A stretch of 64,000 bases of DNA, taken from assembly GCA_032433765.1 (NCBI GenBank), contig JAVIAB010000051.1, positions 149,010,275 through 149,074,274 of the forward strand. Direction: 5' to 3'. Positions 1 through 12,234 of the stretch are shown piece by piece. Position numbers and translations under genes: made by a program. The DNA comes from Megaustenia siamemsis. Its lineage: Eukaryota; Mollusca; Gastropoda; Stylommatophora; Ariophantidae. Position 1 is the first letter of the stretch. The number at the start of each line of letters is the position of its first letter. A model generated the notes under the pieces. The model saw only the letters and a program-made list of their open reading frames with translations, searched no databases and was not told the DNA's origin.

Positions 1-179
1 GTCAGACTAGACTCACGGGGCACCGTGAAGAGGTGATATAGGAGAGTCTGGATGATTCTTGTTCACCTATCTTGGCACAAGCCATCACTGATGAGTCGCA
101 GGCAGCTTCCAGCTCTGTTGTCAGGTGTCTTGCCTTCATTGCAGGACAATTGACTTTCCATGAATATTAATGGATATCA
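1..179. other. Unassigned sequence at left edge
   Basis: No reading frame, repeat or RNA gene is recognised in this short stretch before the first LINE fragment. Confidence 0.3.
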
Positions 180-680
180 TCATCATCAAGTACCATGCCT
201 GCTGGCGTAGGTGATCATGTCTCTCTACAAACAGTTATTTATCATTTCATTTGTTGACCTTCTGCCAAGCCAATCTCTTAAGCTATCTGGTATATTTTTT
301 CTTTGCTTCCCTCTATCCTTTCGTGCCTCATTTTCCCCAGTTGTCACAATATATTCCAGCTGTTCCCTTATCATTACATGGCCAAAAAATGACATTTGTT
401 TCTTACTAATATTGGAAATTAGCTCTCTCTTTGCTTTGGCTTCTTTCAGAATGTTTTTATTTTTCTTCTTAGCTGTCCTTGGTATTCTCAACACTTCTGT
501 AAAACCGTATTTCTACAGCCTCCTGTGATTTTCTTGTCTGTTGTCCCATTGTCCATGATTCACATCCATATGTTAAGACTGGCTCTACATAACATTTAAG
601 AACTCTTTTTTTTGTTTCTATTGTCAAAAATGGATTGCACAGTATTTTCCTACATTTTTTTGGAAAGCTGCTTTTGCCAG
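180..680 (-). mobile_element. LINE family A, 3' end fragment
   Basis: Minus-strand frames encode the C-terminal tail of an RTE-like reverse transcriptase: segments such as RIPRTAKKKNKN, KRELISNISKKQ, FGHVMIREQLEYIVTTG and DRGKQRKNIPDSLRDWLG. The 3' end on the minus strand is TACTTGATGATGATG, the GAT-repeat tail of this family. The copy is frameshifted and 5'-truncated. Similar pieces occur at 22685, 27906, 28311, 30405, 33641 and 54101. Confidence 0.8.
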
Positions 681-769
681 AGCCATACTAATGGCAAAGT
701 GAAAAAAGTTTTCACCAAAAATTTAAAGAAATTTTTTTGGTTATAGTTTTCTTATGTAGTGGGCACCCA

Positions 770-848
770 CTATATTCACTCTGTAATATACTTTGTCTCA
801 TCACTCTGTAATATACTTTGTCTCATCGCTCTGTAATATACTTTATCT
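770..848 (+). repeat. Short tandem repeat, 25-bp unit, three copies
   Basis: The unit CACTCTGTAATATACTTTGT plus CTCAT is repeated three times with one or two substitutions. A LINE B copy is inserted immediately after it. Confidence 0.85.
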
Positions 849-860
849 ACTCAATAAATG

Positions 861-1666
861 AAAACACAAATGAACTATCATCAATAGCCAGCAAAATTGG
901 GCTTGAGGTCAATCATGAAAAGACTAAAGTCATGAAAAGTTTAATTCCAACAAGTGACAAAATATACATGGAAAACAAACCAGTAGAAGAGATCGATCAC
1001 TTCATCTATCTTGGAAGTCACATTGATCGAGAAGGGGATACGAGCAAAGAAATTAGAATCAGACTGGCTAAAGCAGCAATGTCTTTCAGAAGCCTTGAAA
1101 AGTTGTGGAAATCAAAACTCATTAGCACAAACACAAAACTTAGGCTATTCAAATCAAATGTACTATCAACCCTTACGTATGCGTGTGAAAGCTGGAAAAC
1201 AACAAGAGATATAGAAACAAAGTTGAACGCATTCGAAAATAAATGTCTAAGGAAAATACTTGGTATAGAATGGAACGAATTCAAAACAAACGAGAAAATT
1301 AGAGAAATCGCCAATCAACCACTAATATCTTCAGTAATAAAGAAAAGACGATGGTCATACGTTGGACATGTGATGAGAAGAGATAATAATCGAATAGCAA
1401 AGCAAGCCCTCATATGGGAAACAACAGGTAAAAGAAAAAGAGGAAGACCCAGGGAGACACTGAGAAGAACATTGATGAGAGAGGCAAGAGCAGCAGGAAT
1501 CGGCTCCCTCAATGAGATAGAACTGCTTGCACAGAACAGAGACAGATGGCGAGATTTGATAAAATATCTTTAAAAGAAAACTGCTAGAACAAAAATTCAT
1601 ATAGGAGAAGGTGTATCTTGGTCTACGCCCTATGGGCCGGTTACGGCTCGAAAGGTCAATAGATAG
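861..1666 (+). mobile_element. LINE family B, 5'-truncated copy with open reading frame
   Basis: A continuous frame to the stop at 1573 encodes the reverse transcriptase connection and C-terminus: IDHFIYLGSHIDREGDTSKE, SLEKLWKSKLISTNTKLRLF, LTYACESWKTTR, KRRWSYVGHVMRRDNNRIA, GKRKRGRPRETLRRTL. The RT palm is absent because of 5' truncation. The 3' untranslated part ends CTCGAAAGGTCAATAGATAG. The element is flanked by a perfect 12-bp duplication, ACTCAATAAATG, at 849-860 and 1667-1678. The open frame and clean duplication suggest a recent insertion. Other B copies are at 12350, 31226, 38800, 40745, 56905 and 58016. Confidence 0.88.
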
Positions 1667-1679
1667 ACTCAATAAATGT

Positions 1680-2079
1680 AGATCATTTTACAGATAACTT
1701 CCTTTTTTCACTCTCTATGTACAGTTATAGTAAAAGTACCTATCACATGAGGAATCTGGGTGTCCATATTTTCTCATAACTGTTGGCACAATAATTTATG
1801 AGTAGTGTAATCAGTAGCACTCAAGACTGTTGTACCTTTCCATAGATAATCTTGGTACATGTTTCCAGATACAGTGTGGACTGCTGGTTGGAAAAAAAAT
1901 GGTTGTTTGATATAAGAACAATAGCCACTAGGTTAGCAAATGACTGCAGTAAACGGTTTGCCTCTTAACACATTCCTTACCATAAACACCGTGACATGGC
2001 CATTTTTCGCATTAAAAAAAAATTAAATTAACAGCAAGAACGTAAATGAAAATTGATCTAAAACTATTCTATTCATGAA
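1680..2079. other. AT-rich sequence, nothing recognised
   Basis: No coding frame, tandem repeat or mobile element is recognised here. Confidence 0.3.
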
Positions 2080-2410
2080 ATTAGTTTCATTGCTGTCGGG
2101 GCATCACCGTACGTCTGCTGTCGAAGCATATACAGCCTGAATGTAGAGATAACTGCTTCTCCCACTAAGCACTCTGGATTGATCAAATCCATTTTCCACC
2201 TTCAGACTCTCAATATATACATCATTGTCCCACCCATTCTCCTCTTCTCGTCAGGAATGAAGAACAAACTTGGCCATACTCAGTGCTAGAGCTGCCCACC
2301 AGCTTATCACCTATTTCATTGCTGTGTACACCAGCGTGCGCTGGACAGTACATCCAGGTTAACGCTCTCATTTTAGAGCCATCCAAGAGCTACACCCACC
2401 CCTGCCACAG
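2080..2410 (-). mobile_element. LINE RNase H relic
   Basis: The minus strand carries a degraded frame reading WMYCPAHAGVHSNEIGDKLV, matching the last RNase H block of I/Jockey-type LINEs (PGHxGVxxNExAD), followed by a decayed C-terminal tail. Stops and frameshifts make it a relic. Confidence 0.6.
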
Positions 2411-2422
2411 ACACTGTCTGTT

Positions 2423-2864
2423 ACTCTTCTGTAGCATACTTTGTGAGTCCATCACCAAGACTGTGTGATCCACTCTTCTGTAGCATACTTTGTGAGTCCA
2501 TCACCAAGACTGTGTGATCCACTCTTCTGTAGCATACTTTGTGAGTCCATCACCAAGACTGTGTGATCCACTCTTCTGTAGCATACTTTGTGAGTCCATC
2601 ACCAAGACTGTGTGATCCACTCTTCTGTAGCATACTTTGTGAGTCCATCACCAAGACTGTGTGATCCACTCTTCTGTAGCATACTTTGTGAGTCCATCAC
2701 CAAGACTGTGTGATCCACTCTTCTGTAGCATACTTTGTGAGTCCATCACCAAGACTGTGTGATCCACTCTTCTGTAGCATACTTTGTGAGTCCATCACCA
2801 AGACTGTGTGATCCACTCTTCTGTAGCATACTTTGTGGGTCCATCACCAAGACTGTGTGATCCA
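2423..2864 (+). repeat. 49-bp minisatellite, nine nearly identical copies
   Basis: The unit runs ACTCTTCTGTAGCATACTTT, GTGAGTCCATCACCAAGACT, GTGTGATCC. Copies differ by almost nothing (a G for A in the last copy), indicating very recent expansion or strong homogenisation. Confidence 0.95.
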
Positions 2865-2865
2865 C

Positions 2866-3539
2866 GTTCTGTGTAACCAAGTTATCACTGCGTTTGCTGC
2901 TTTTATCTCCATTATCATGCTGGACACTGTAAACACGCAGTTTGTTCAGACAATTTTCTCAGGAAATAGGAAAAGACTTTAAATAAGAAAATTAGTGGAA
3001 ATAATTGTGGAAACATCAATAAATTAAAAACCTCAAAAACTGGCTCCCAGGTTCAACACATCGGTGTCTAGAGCCAGTTTTTGTGGCTCACTGTACGAAA
3101 TATGTTAACTAACAGAAAGGTTTCTACTGACAATGTTATGTTTCCAAAGATTGCATCTGTAAAAATAGATCAATTTAGCTATATGATTAAAAGATGTCTT
3201 GTATTAGTTACAGTTTATTCACATTTTTCAGTGCCTGTTCTGAATATTTTGAAGTGAATGACTTAGAGTTTATAGTTGTTTCACTAACCTCCATTCTTAA
3301 ATCACTGTTGAACATATCAGTTTTGTTTTGAAGGTGGAATTTAATTAGAACTAACACGTCGATTTTTATGAGCAGCTGTGATTGCACTTTTTAATGTCAC
3401 CACATATTTTGCATTATTGTTAATATTTTATGAGTCACTTAACAGTGCACACATTTCAGTGACAATTCATGGTCTCTGATTACGCAAAATGTTGAGGCAA
3501 AATAATTACATTTTACAATTTTGGAAATTAAAATGCTGA
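2866..3539. other. AT-rich sequence, nothing recognised
   Basis: No credible frame or repeat was recognised between the 49-bp array and the next LINE tail. Confidence 0.3.
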
Positions 3540-3860
3540 GTTAAAAGTCTGAGAGACAAGATCAGAAATGAAGAACTGAGAAAAAATCTAGGAATAGCCC
3601 CCGCCATAGAATATATAAGGAAACAACAGATAAAATGGTTTAGCCACGTGACAAGGCAGAAAGAACAAAACACAACACAACGAGCTTTCAACAAACGTTG
3701 TGAGAACACCAGACCCAAGGGTCGACCACGAAAAAGATGGGTCGATGGAATATTAGAAGCACTAGGAAAGCAGCAGAGGCGAACAGAAGAGCAAAAGACC
3801 GCAAATTATATCTCCCCTCGACACTGAAAGGCAAATGAGGAAGAAAAGAATAAAAAGAAG
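3540..3860 (+). mobile_element. LINE family D, 3' end fragment
   Basis: The plus strand encodes a LINE C-terminal tail: RDKIRNEELRKNLGI, QQIKWFSHVTRQKE, RPKGRPRKRWVDGILEA. It is followed by a GAA/AAG-rich tail with a short duplicated segment (AAGAAGAAAATGCTGAGTAA) at its end. It is 5'-truncated. Related tails occur at 40490 and 53697. Confidence 0.75.
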
Positions 3861-4002
3861 AAGAAAATGCTGAGTAATAATATAAAAAGAAGAAGAAAAT
3901 GCTGAGTAATAATATAAGTGCTTCTTTTTATCTTGTTTGATGATTTCACTGTGAAAACTGATCTTCATAATTTTTTCTTTTTCTTCTTCCACTGTCAGCA
4001 CA

Positions 4003-5207
4003 GAGATGAGCTGTCTCTGTAAATCTATCCAGAGATGAATAGTCTTTATAAATCTAACCAGAGATGAACTGTCTTTATAAATCTAACCAGAGATTAACTG
4101 TCTTTATAAATCTAACCAGAGATGAACTGTCTTTATAAATCTAACCAGAGATGAACTGTCTTTATAAATCTAACCAGAGATTAACTGTCTTTATAAATCT
4201 AACCAGAGATTAACTGTCTATAAATCTAACCAGATATGAACTGTCTCTATAAATCTAACCAGAGATTAACTGTCTTTATAAATCTAACCAGATATGAACT
4301 GTCTCTATAAATCTATACAGAGATGAACTGTCTTTATAAATCTAACCAGAGATTAACTGTCTTTATAAATCTAACCAGAGATTAACTGTCTATAAATCTA
4401 ACCAGATATGAACTGTCTCTATAAATCTAACCAGAGATTAACTGTCTTTATAAATCTAACCAGATATGAACTGTCTCTATAAATCTATACAGAGATGAAC
4501 TGTCTTTATAAATCTAACCAGAGATTAACTGTCTTTATAAATCTAACCAGAGATTAACTGTCTCTAAATCTAACCAGATATGAACAGTCTCTATAAATCT
4601 AACCAGAGATTAACTGTCTTTATAAATCTAACCAGATATGAACTGTCTCTATAAATCTATACAGAGATGAACTGTCTTTATAAATCTAACCAGAGATTAA
4701 CTGTCTTTATAAATCTAACCAGAGATGAGCTGTCTCTGTAAATCTATCCAGAGATGAACTGTCTTTATAAATCTATCCAGAGATGAACTGTATTTATAAA
4801 TCTAACCAGAGATTAACTGTTTCTATAAATCTAACCAGAGATGAACTGTCTTTATAAATCTAACCAGAGATTAACTGTCTATAAATCTAACCAGATATCA
4901 ACTGTCTCTATAAATCTAACCAGAGATGAACTGTCTTTATAAATCTAACCAGATATGAACTGTCTCTATAAATCTATCCAGAGATGAACTGTCTTTATAA
5001 ATCTAACCAGAGATTAACTGTTTCTATAAATCTAACCAGAGATGAACTGTTTCTATAAATCTAACCAGAGATGAACTGTCTTTATTAATCTAACCAGAGA
5101 TGAACTGTCTTTATAAATCTAACCAGATATGAACTGTCTCTATAAATCTATCCAGAGATGAACTGTCTTTATTAATCTATCCAGAGATGAGCGGTCTCTT
5201 TAAATCT
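4003..5207 (+). repeat. 29-bp minisatellite, about 41 copies
   Basis: The unit is AGAGATGAACTGTCTTTATA plus AATCTAACC, with GATG/GATT/ATATG and TTTATA/TCTATA variants and some 27-bp units lacking TT. Blocks of variants recur in the same order about every 170 bp (near 4200, 4370 and 4550), showing higher-order duplication. Confidence 0.95.
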
Positions 5208-5371
5208 AATCATCAGCAGGTGGCTCCATAGCTTGTCTGTCAACACTACATAGGTCACTGTGTGTGGTTTCTCAGACAATATGGTTGAATATTAAATAAC
5301 AAAGCAAGTGTGATCACTTGAAAAAAAAAGATAAAATAATAAGTGTAGCCTCCCCACACACACAAAATCTT
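5208..5371. other. Spacer between two arrays
   Basis: Unique-looking sequence including a short CACACACA run; nothing coding. Confidence 0.3.
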
Positions 5372-6805
5372 CATCTCGGTACTGTGTATGTCTACCTTGA
5401 GCTGTTATCACCTCTTGAAATTGTCTTCTCTTGATCTTGGTACTGTGTATGTCTACCTTGAGCTGTTATCACCTCTTGAAATTGTCTTCTCTTGATCTCG
5501 GTACTGTGTATGTCTACCTTGAGCTGTTATCACCTCTTGAAATTGTCTTCTCTTGATCTCGGCACTGTGTATGTCTACCTTGAGCTGTTATCACCTCTTG
5601 AAATTGTCTTCTCTCTACCTTAAGCTGTTATCACTTCTTGAAATTGTCTTCTCTTGATCTTGGTACTGTGTATGTCTACCTTGAGCTGTTATCACCTCTT
5701 GAAATTGTCTTCTCTTGATCTCGGTACTGTGTATGTCTACCTTAAGCTGTTATCACCTCTTGAAATTGTCTTCGTTTGATCTCGGTACTGTGTTTGTCTA
5801 CCTTGAGCTGTTATCACTTCTTGAAATTGTCTTCTCTTGATCTTGGTACTGTGTATGTCTACCTTGAGCTGTTATCACTTCTTGAAATTGTCTTCTCTTG
5901 ATCTTGGTACTGTGTATGTCAACCTTGAGCTGTTATCACTTCTTGAAATTGTCTTCTCTTGATCTTGGTACTGTGTATGTCAACCTTGAGCTGTTATCAC
6001 CTCTTGAAATTGTTTTCTCTTATCTTGGTACCGTGTATGTCTACCTTGACCTGTTATCACCTCTTGAGATTGTCTTCTCTTGATCTCAGTACCATGTAAC
6101 CTTGAGCTGTTATCACTTCTTGAAATTGTTTTCTCTTGATCTCAGTACTGTGTATTTCTACCTTGAGCTGTTAACACCTCTTGAAATTGTCTTCTCTTGA
6201 TCTCGGTACTGTGTATGTCTACCTTGAGCTGTTATCACTTCTTGAAATTGTCTTCTCTTGATCTTGGTACTGTGTATGTCAACCTTGAGCTGTTATCACT
6301 TCTTGAAATTGTCTTCTCTTGATCTTGGTACTGTGTTTGTAAACCTTGAGCTGTTATCACCTCTTGAAATTGTTTTCTCTTATCTTGGTACCGTGTATGT
6401 CTACCTTGACCTGTTATCACCTCTTGAGATTGTCTTCTCTTGATCTCAGTACCATGTAACCTTGAGCTGTTATCACTTCTTGAAATTGTTTTCTCTTGAT
6501 CTCAGTACTGTGTATTTCTACCTTGAGCTGTTAACACCTCTTGAAATTGTCTTCTCTTGATCTCGGTACCGTGTAACCTTGAGCTGTTATCACCTCTTGA
6601 GATTGTCTTCTCTTGATCTCGGTACTGTGTATTTCTTATTTGAGCTGTTATCACCTCTTGAAATTGTCTTCTCTTGATCTCGGTATCGTGTATGTCTACC
6701 TTGAGCTGTTATCACTTCCTGAAATTGTCTTCTCTTGATCTCGGTATCGTGTGTGTCTACCTTGAGCTATTATCACTTCTTGAAATTGTTTTCTCTTGAT
6801 CTTAG
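5372..6805 (+). repeat. 61-bp minisatellite, about 24 copies with 360-bp duplication
   Basis: The unit runs TTGATCTCGGTACTGTGTAT, GTCTACCTTGAGCTGTTATC, ACCTCTTGAAATTGTCTTCT, C. Sequences around 5895-6180 and 6255-6540 are nearly identical at an offset of 360 bp, including shortened units, so a six-unit block was duplicated. Open frames across the array are artefacts of the unit length. Confidence 0.95.
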
Positions 6806-7270
6806 TACCAGGTTGCCAGTGATGATGACAGAGTTCATTCTGGTTGTACAAGAAATTCCATCCCAAACCATTACACTGCCTCCTCTAACCATGTTTCTTT
6901 GTAGCAAACAGTTGTCAGCAAAACATTCTTGATGCCTGTACAACAAAAAATATCATTGCCTTGCAAACAGAATCTTGACTCATCAGAGAACACTATACAT
7001 CTCCATTGGTGAGGGCAATGCCGCATGCTGTCTGGACCAGGCTTGTCTATAGCGACCTTTCAGTACTGATCAAACTGCAGGTCTGTGAGGCAATAGATTT
7101 GTCTCTCTGAACATGTTCTGCACATCTTAAAGCTGGAATGTTCCTGGCAGTCCATGTTGTCTGGATAAATCTTTTATGAAGATGCATGAGGCATATAAAA
7201 TGGTCTTGTGCAAGGGTGGTAACTCATTGGTTACCTCGTGTGGTGATCAGTAGTAGATCCACTTTGGTGG
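6806..7270 (-). mobile_element. Tc1/mariner-like transposase relic
   Basis: Minus-strand frames read NGDVYSVLFSDESRFCLQ-like sequence (the VxFSDESRF block that holds the second catalytic Asp of Tc1-like DDE transposases), then a degraded Glu/Ala/Val-Trp-Phe-Gly stretch comparable to the GGSVMVWG block. Frameshifts and stops make it non-functional. The relic abuts the end of the 61-bp array. No terminal inverted repeats were found. Confidence 0.5.
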
Positions 7271-9200
7271 TAATAAGCTTGAATGTGTGGTATAGTGTTC
7301 TTGTGAACATTTAAATATTTGATACAGCTGATCTAGTCGTTGCAGCCATCAACATCCCTATAGCTAAAGCTTGCTGCTATTGGTTCAATTTTAGCATTTA
7401 CAAAAAAAAAAGATATTTCTTTTGGACTCTAAGTGTTCTGTTTCAATGATTAGGTTTTCATATGCATGTGATTAGATCTATACATTTACCTTCTTGTTAT
7501 CAGTGATACCTACAGCATGTTGCACATGATTTAGCTTGTGCTACAATTGTATAGTGTAAGGCACTTGTAACTGCACAGGTAAGTGTACACCACCCACACT
7601 GAAACATGTACTAAGTTTTATTTCATATCATCCAAGAAATCATGCACAATGACCTATGCTGTGTTACACTAACTTTTTTCCACGAGTATATCTTTACACT
7701 ATGTTCAAGAAATTAATTGTATAATATGAGGATATGTTATGAGATTTCAGAAATAATGACATTAATTTTTGTGACTTGGCACCCAAAATTTGGGCAATTT
7801 TCATTTTGAAAAGTGGCAGAGTAGAAAGTTGTGGAGTTTCATGTCCAGACTTATGGTAACCGTCATTCCTTGTTGTACTATAAAAGTATGTTGCATTTTG
7901 TGTTCATTGGAAATGAAAATGTATTTCTGAGTGAAATCTTGTTTATGCAATTTTACTTTTTTAGCTTAAGAATTGTCACGAGCACTAATATATAGCATTC
8001 TGGAAACCCATCTACTTGAGGACACCTACAAGATTATATGTCCTCACTAACAGTTTGGGAAAAAAACTCAGATTATATGTTGTTTTTAATCTCATTTATT
8101 CATTGCAGTAAAAGAAAATTATTTTAGAGAATTGTTTTCATAAAATAAAAATAGTTTTTGATCAGAAACAAAAGTAACATCATCATAATTTAGGGCACTG
8201 GTTTTTGTTTAACTTGAAAAATGTAGGCAAGCAAGAAACAGATTTAGCTGTTAGAAAGTGTTCACATTGTTTGTTCATTGATACTTCTGGAGTTTTACAA
8301 AGTGCACAAAGAGCAAACTCAAAATGTATTTTGAAATAAATATTATTTTGCCTGATACCAGTATTTGTGTTGTCTTATCTGACCCTGCCATGATTCACAC
8401 ATGCGATCTCCAGGTTTGGAACATGATAAGTTAACAAACCACACATGCTTTCAAAAATCAACAGAACTAATGTTTCATATTTGAGGTTTTCAACTTGTGT
8501 TGATTATTGCATCTGATTTTATTGATTTATTTCTCACTGAATAACAAATCTGCACAAGCATCATAATCAAGAGACTACTCATACATTGTGTTCAGTGTGC
8601 CTCATGTTATGTACCGGTTATTCACTTTATTGTTAAAATCAATACTTGTGATTTAGTCTCACATCAATATCCCTAACACTTTATCTAACAATCAGTATGG
8701 TTGGAGCTTAAATAAAGAAATGAGCTGTATAGGTTACTGAAAAGTTGTATAAAGATGTTTTTAACTGAAACCCATCTGGTAAGAAGAGAGAGGATAAAGA
8801 ACAAGGCACAGGAAAGTAGATCAGGACATCTGAAGGTAGAGTTTGAAGAAAGAGTAGCTCAAAATGTAGAACTACTACAGTAACAATATTAGACTATCAA
8901 ATGAGGTTTTCAAATGTTTGTTGAGCAGTAAGGTGGTTAAAGAACATCTGGGCAAAAAAACAATGAAGGCCAGGGTGAAGATAAGTCTTAAGGATGGAAG
9001 TTAATGGCATCCCAAATAAAGAACTGAATGGTGTGAAACAGTTACAGGTCTATGTTAAAGAGAAAGCATCAAAGAGCTCATATTTCTGCTGCTCATTTTT
9101 GTTAATACTTCATGGATTGTAGGCAGAGGATCCCTACAACACGGGACTGAAAGAGCATAGTGACTCATAGCTGACTGCTTGTGTTTGGATTGGTGGAAAA
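7271..9200. other. AT-rich sequence, nothing recognised
   Basis: About 1.9 kb without a convincing frame, RNA gene or tandem repeat. A purine-rich segment at 8790-9010 may be an old LINE fragment, but no conserved motif was read. Confidence 0.3.
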
Positions 9201-9334
9201 AAAAAAAAAAAACCTAATATGACTTTTTTGCATTTGCCCAATGACTACATATCTTCATTGTCCACATTTTAATGGCTGTAGATGCAAGTCTTCTGGTTGA
9301 CTTGCACTTTAGAGTCCAACAATCTAAAAACATC

Positions 9335-10490
9335 TTGCTGTAAATGACTACATAACATAATGGCACAGATAAAACACCTTGCTGTAAATGACTACATAAC
9401 ATAAAGACAAAGATAAAACATCTTGTTGTAAATGACTACATAACATAAAGACAAAGATAAAACACCTTGCTGTAAATGAATGACTACATAACATAATGGC
9501 ACAGATAAAACACCTTGCTGTAAATGACTACATAACATAATGGCACAGATAAAACACCTTGCTGTAAATGACTACATAACATAATGGCACAGATAAAACA
9601 CCTTGCTGTAAATGACTACATAACATAATGGCACAGATAAAACATCTTGCTGTAAATGACTACATAACATAATGGCACATATAAAACATCTTGCTGTAAA
9701 TGACTACATAACATAATGGCACAGATAAAACACTTTGCTGTAAATGACTACATAACATAAAGACAAAGATAAAACATCTTGCTGTAAATGACTACATAAC
9801 ATAAAGACACATATAAAACATCTTGCTGTAAATGACTACATAACATAAAGACACATATAAAACATCTTGCTGTAAATGACTACATAACATAAAGACACAG
9901 ATGAAACATCTTGCTGTAAATGACTACATAACATAAAGACACAGATAAAACATCTTGCTGTAAATGACTACACAACATAAAGACACTGATAAACACCTTG
10001 CTGTGAATGACTACACAACATAAAGACACTGATAAACACCTTGCTGTAAATGACTACACAACATAATGGCACAGATAAAACACCTTGCTGTAAATGACTA
10101 CATAACATAAAGAAACATATAAAACATCTTGCTGTAAATGACTACATAACATAAAGACAAAGATAAAACATCTTGCTGTAAATGACTACATAACAAAGAC
10201 ACATATAAAACACCTTGCTGTGAATGACTACATAACATAAAGACACAGATAAAACATCTTGCTGTAAATGACTACATAACATAAAGACACAGATGAAACA
10301 TCTTGCTGTAAATGACTACATAACATAAAGACACAGATAAACATCTTGCTGTAAATGACTACACAACATAAAGACACTGATAAACACCTTGCTGTAAATG
10401 ACTACATAACATAAAGACACAGATAAACACCTTGCTGTGAATGACTACACAACATAAAGACACTGATAAACACTTTGCAGTAAATGACTC
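9335..10490 (+). repeat. 44-bp minisatellite, about 26 copies
   Basis: The unit runs CACAGATAAAACACCTTGCT, GTAAATGACTACATAACATA, ATGG or AAGA. Two main variants (ATGGCACAG and AAGACACAG/AAGACACAT) cluster in blocks, and a multi-unit segment recurs around 9890-10040 and 10230-10390. Confidence 0.95.
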
Positions 10491-10499
10491 TACATAACT

Positions 10500-10790
10500 A
10501 CACCGATTTAACATCCATGTAAGGGTGATTGATATGAAATGGTTTGGCCACATATCTTGATTGTTTGCCCTAGCAAAGACCATTCTGTAAGAAACTGTGA
10601 AAGGGGTTAGAAGGAGAGGTAGGAAGAGAAAGAGGAAGATAACATCAAAGAATGGACAGGCCTCAACTTTACAGAGTCAAAAAGAATAACTGAAGATAGA
10701 GAGAAATGGATGAAGTCTATCTGTGGTGACCCAACTACTCCTAGAGTTATGGGGCAATGGGTAGACAGTGAAGAGAGCTAAGCCATAGAT
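10500..10790 (+). mobile_element. LINE C-terminal tail relic
   Basis: Frameshifted plus-strand frames read MKWFGHIS, GRKRKRK, DNIKEWTGLNFTESKRI-like and ITEDREKWMKSI, the usual tail after the reverse transcriptase of LINEs (W.GH, GR.RKRW, EWTG, DR..W). It directly follows the 44-bp array. Confidence 0.6.
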
Positions 10791-11034
10791 TAAAGCAGAC
10801 TAATATGTCTCTATTGAATTACTGTCTCCTGTTTGCCATAATGAAAATCATCCTTTCCACCCATGCTGTAATATTCTATTCCTTAACTGGGGTATTTGGT
10901 TCTGCTCCTGTGAGTGTCACAAATAACTACTATCACAGGAACTAGCTAAGAAATTGCAGTTTCAGATTAATCAAATGTGATGATGTTGGTCAGAAGTTCA
11001 ACTAAAACCTAAAGTAAGTCTTCTTTCCGACACA

Positions 11035-11185
11035 CATGGCTTAAAGATTCATTCAGCCCCTGAAAATGGGTACCATACATTTTTCTTTGAGGAAGTACAG
11101 CAACTTGGCATAGTGCTGACCATGTCGACCACAAATAGGGACACTAGCACTATATTCCCCACAACAAAGGACATTCAAACAATAC
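11035..11185 (+). mobile_element. SINE body fragment (same family as 27484-27740)
   Basis: The order AATGGGTACCATA, CATAGTGCTGACCATGTCGA, GGGACACTAGCACTATATTC parallels GGGTACCGG, GTAATACTGACCACATTACC, GGGTCACTAACACCATATTT in the intact copy. The tRNA-like head is missing. Confidence 0.5.
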
Positions 11186-11189
11186 AGCC

Positions 11190-12234
11190 AATGTCAAACA
11201 GTGATAACTTCATGCTTTTAAAATATCTTAACAATTAATACAGTAGAATAGAAATGTACTATCACAAATATTATGTTAAATGTAAAGCACCATGATATCC
11301 AATCCTGTCTTTTAAAAAGCATGCTGTTTTAAAGAAATGTTCAAAATCAATACAGCTGTGGCAATGTATACTTCTATTTTATCTCTTAACCTGATTATGG
11401 TTTGTAAAAAAGAAACTCAACAATTTCACCATATAAATAAATATGTCTGTCCCTTCGAAGCAATTATTTCATTATTTACCTGCAACAACTGTTTTATTAA
11501 ACCACTTTAGACAAATATACTCATTTGATACTTTCTTTGATGCCAGAATCTGGTTTACAAATAAATGTCCCAAAATACATGGTGATCTGTTCTTTTATAC
11601 AAAAATATTCAAAATTTCACAGATGATAAATTATATGGTTCCTTTGCCTGCTTTGTGACTTGAAATTTATATTTCTCATTAAATGTACCATGTGTGTTGC
11701 TAAAAATAATGTAACCAAATTATATAAGACTCCAGTAATATTAAGATACAGCTTTATAAATGTATATTCATGATATATTGGTAATATACTTGGTCATACA
11801 TATTAACATAAACATAACACTGTGTAAAAAAAAAAAATTGCATAAGCTTAGAAAATATGAGAATGTCACTGACAACTTTAAAAACCAAAACAAGACAATT
11901 AAAATCTGAACAGCTCATTTTTAAAAAGTATGTCTGTTGATAAAAAACACAAATGCATAAGAGAAAACATTATTTGCTGACATTATTCCTGAATACTGAA
12001 AAATCTTGATAACATACCGGAAATGGAATTAATAATAACATATAATGAAATACAAGAAAATATCCCATATTGTAATAATAGCTCTGGACATGGCGAGCGC
12101 TGACTGGAACACTCTATTTTCCTTTAGTAGTTAAGGGCAACAGAAACAAAAGGAAAGTAGTTCAGACATGGTGATTATTATACGTTCAAGAACATTGCAA
12201 TTTTAACATCATAAACATTTGGTTTGTAAAACTG
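11190..12234. other. AT-rich sequence, nothing recognised
   Basis: A 70-codon open frame at 11443-11658 has no recognisable motif and is likely chance in AT-rich DNA. Confidence 0.3.

Noticed and set aside
9335..10490. Possible CRISPR array (44-bp repeats)
   Set aside because: The whole unit repeats without variable spacers; it is a minisatellite in a eukaryotic genome.
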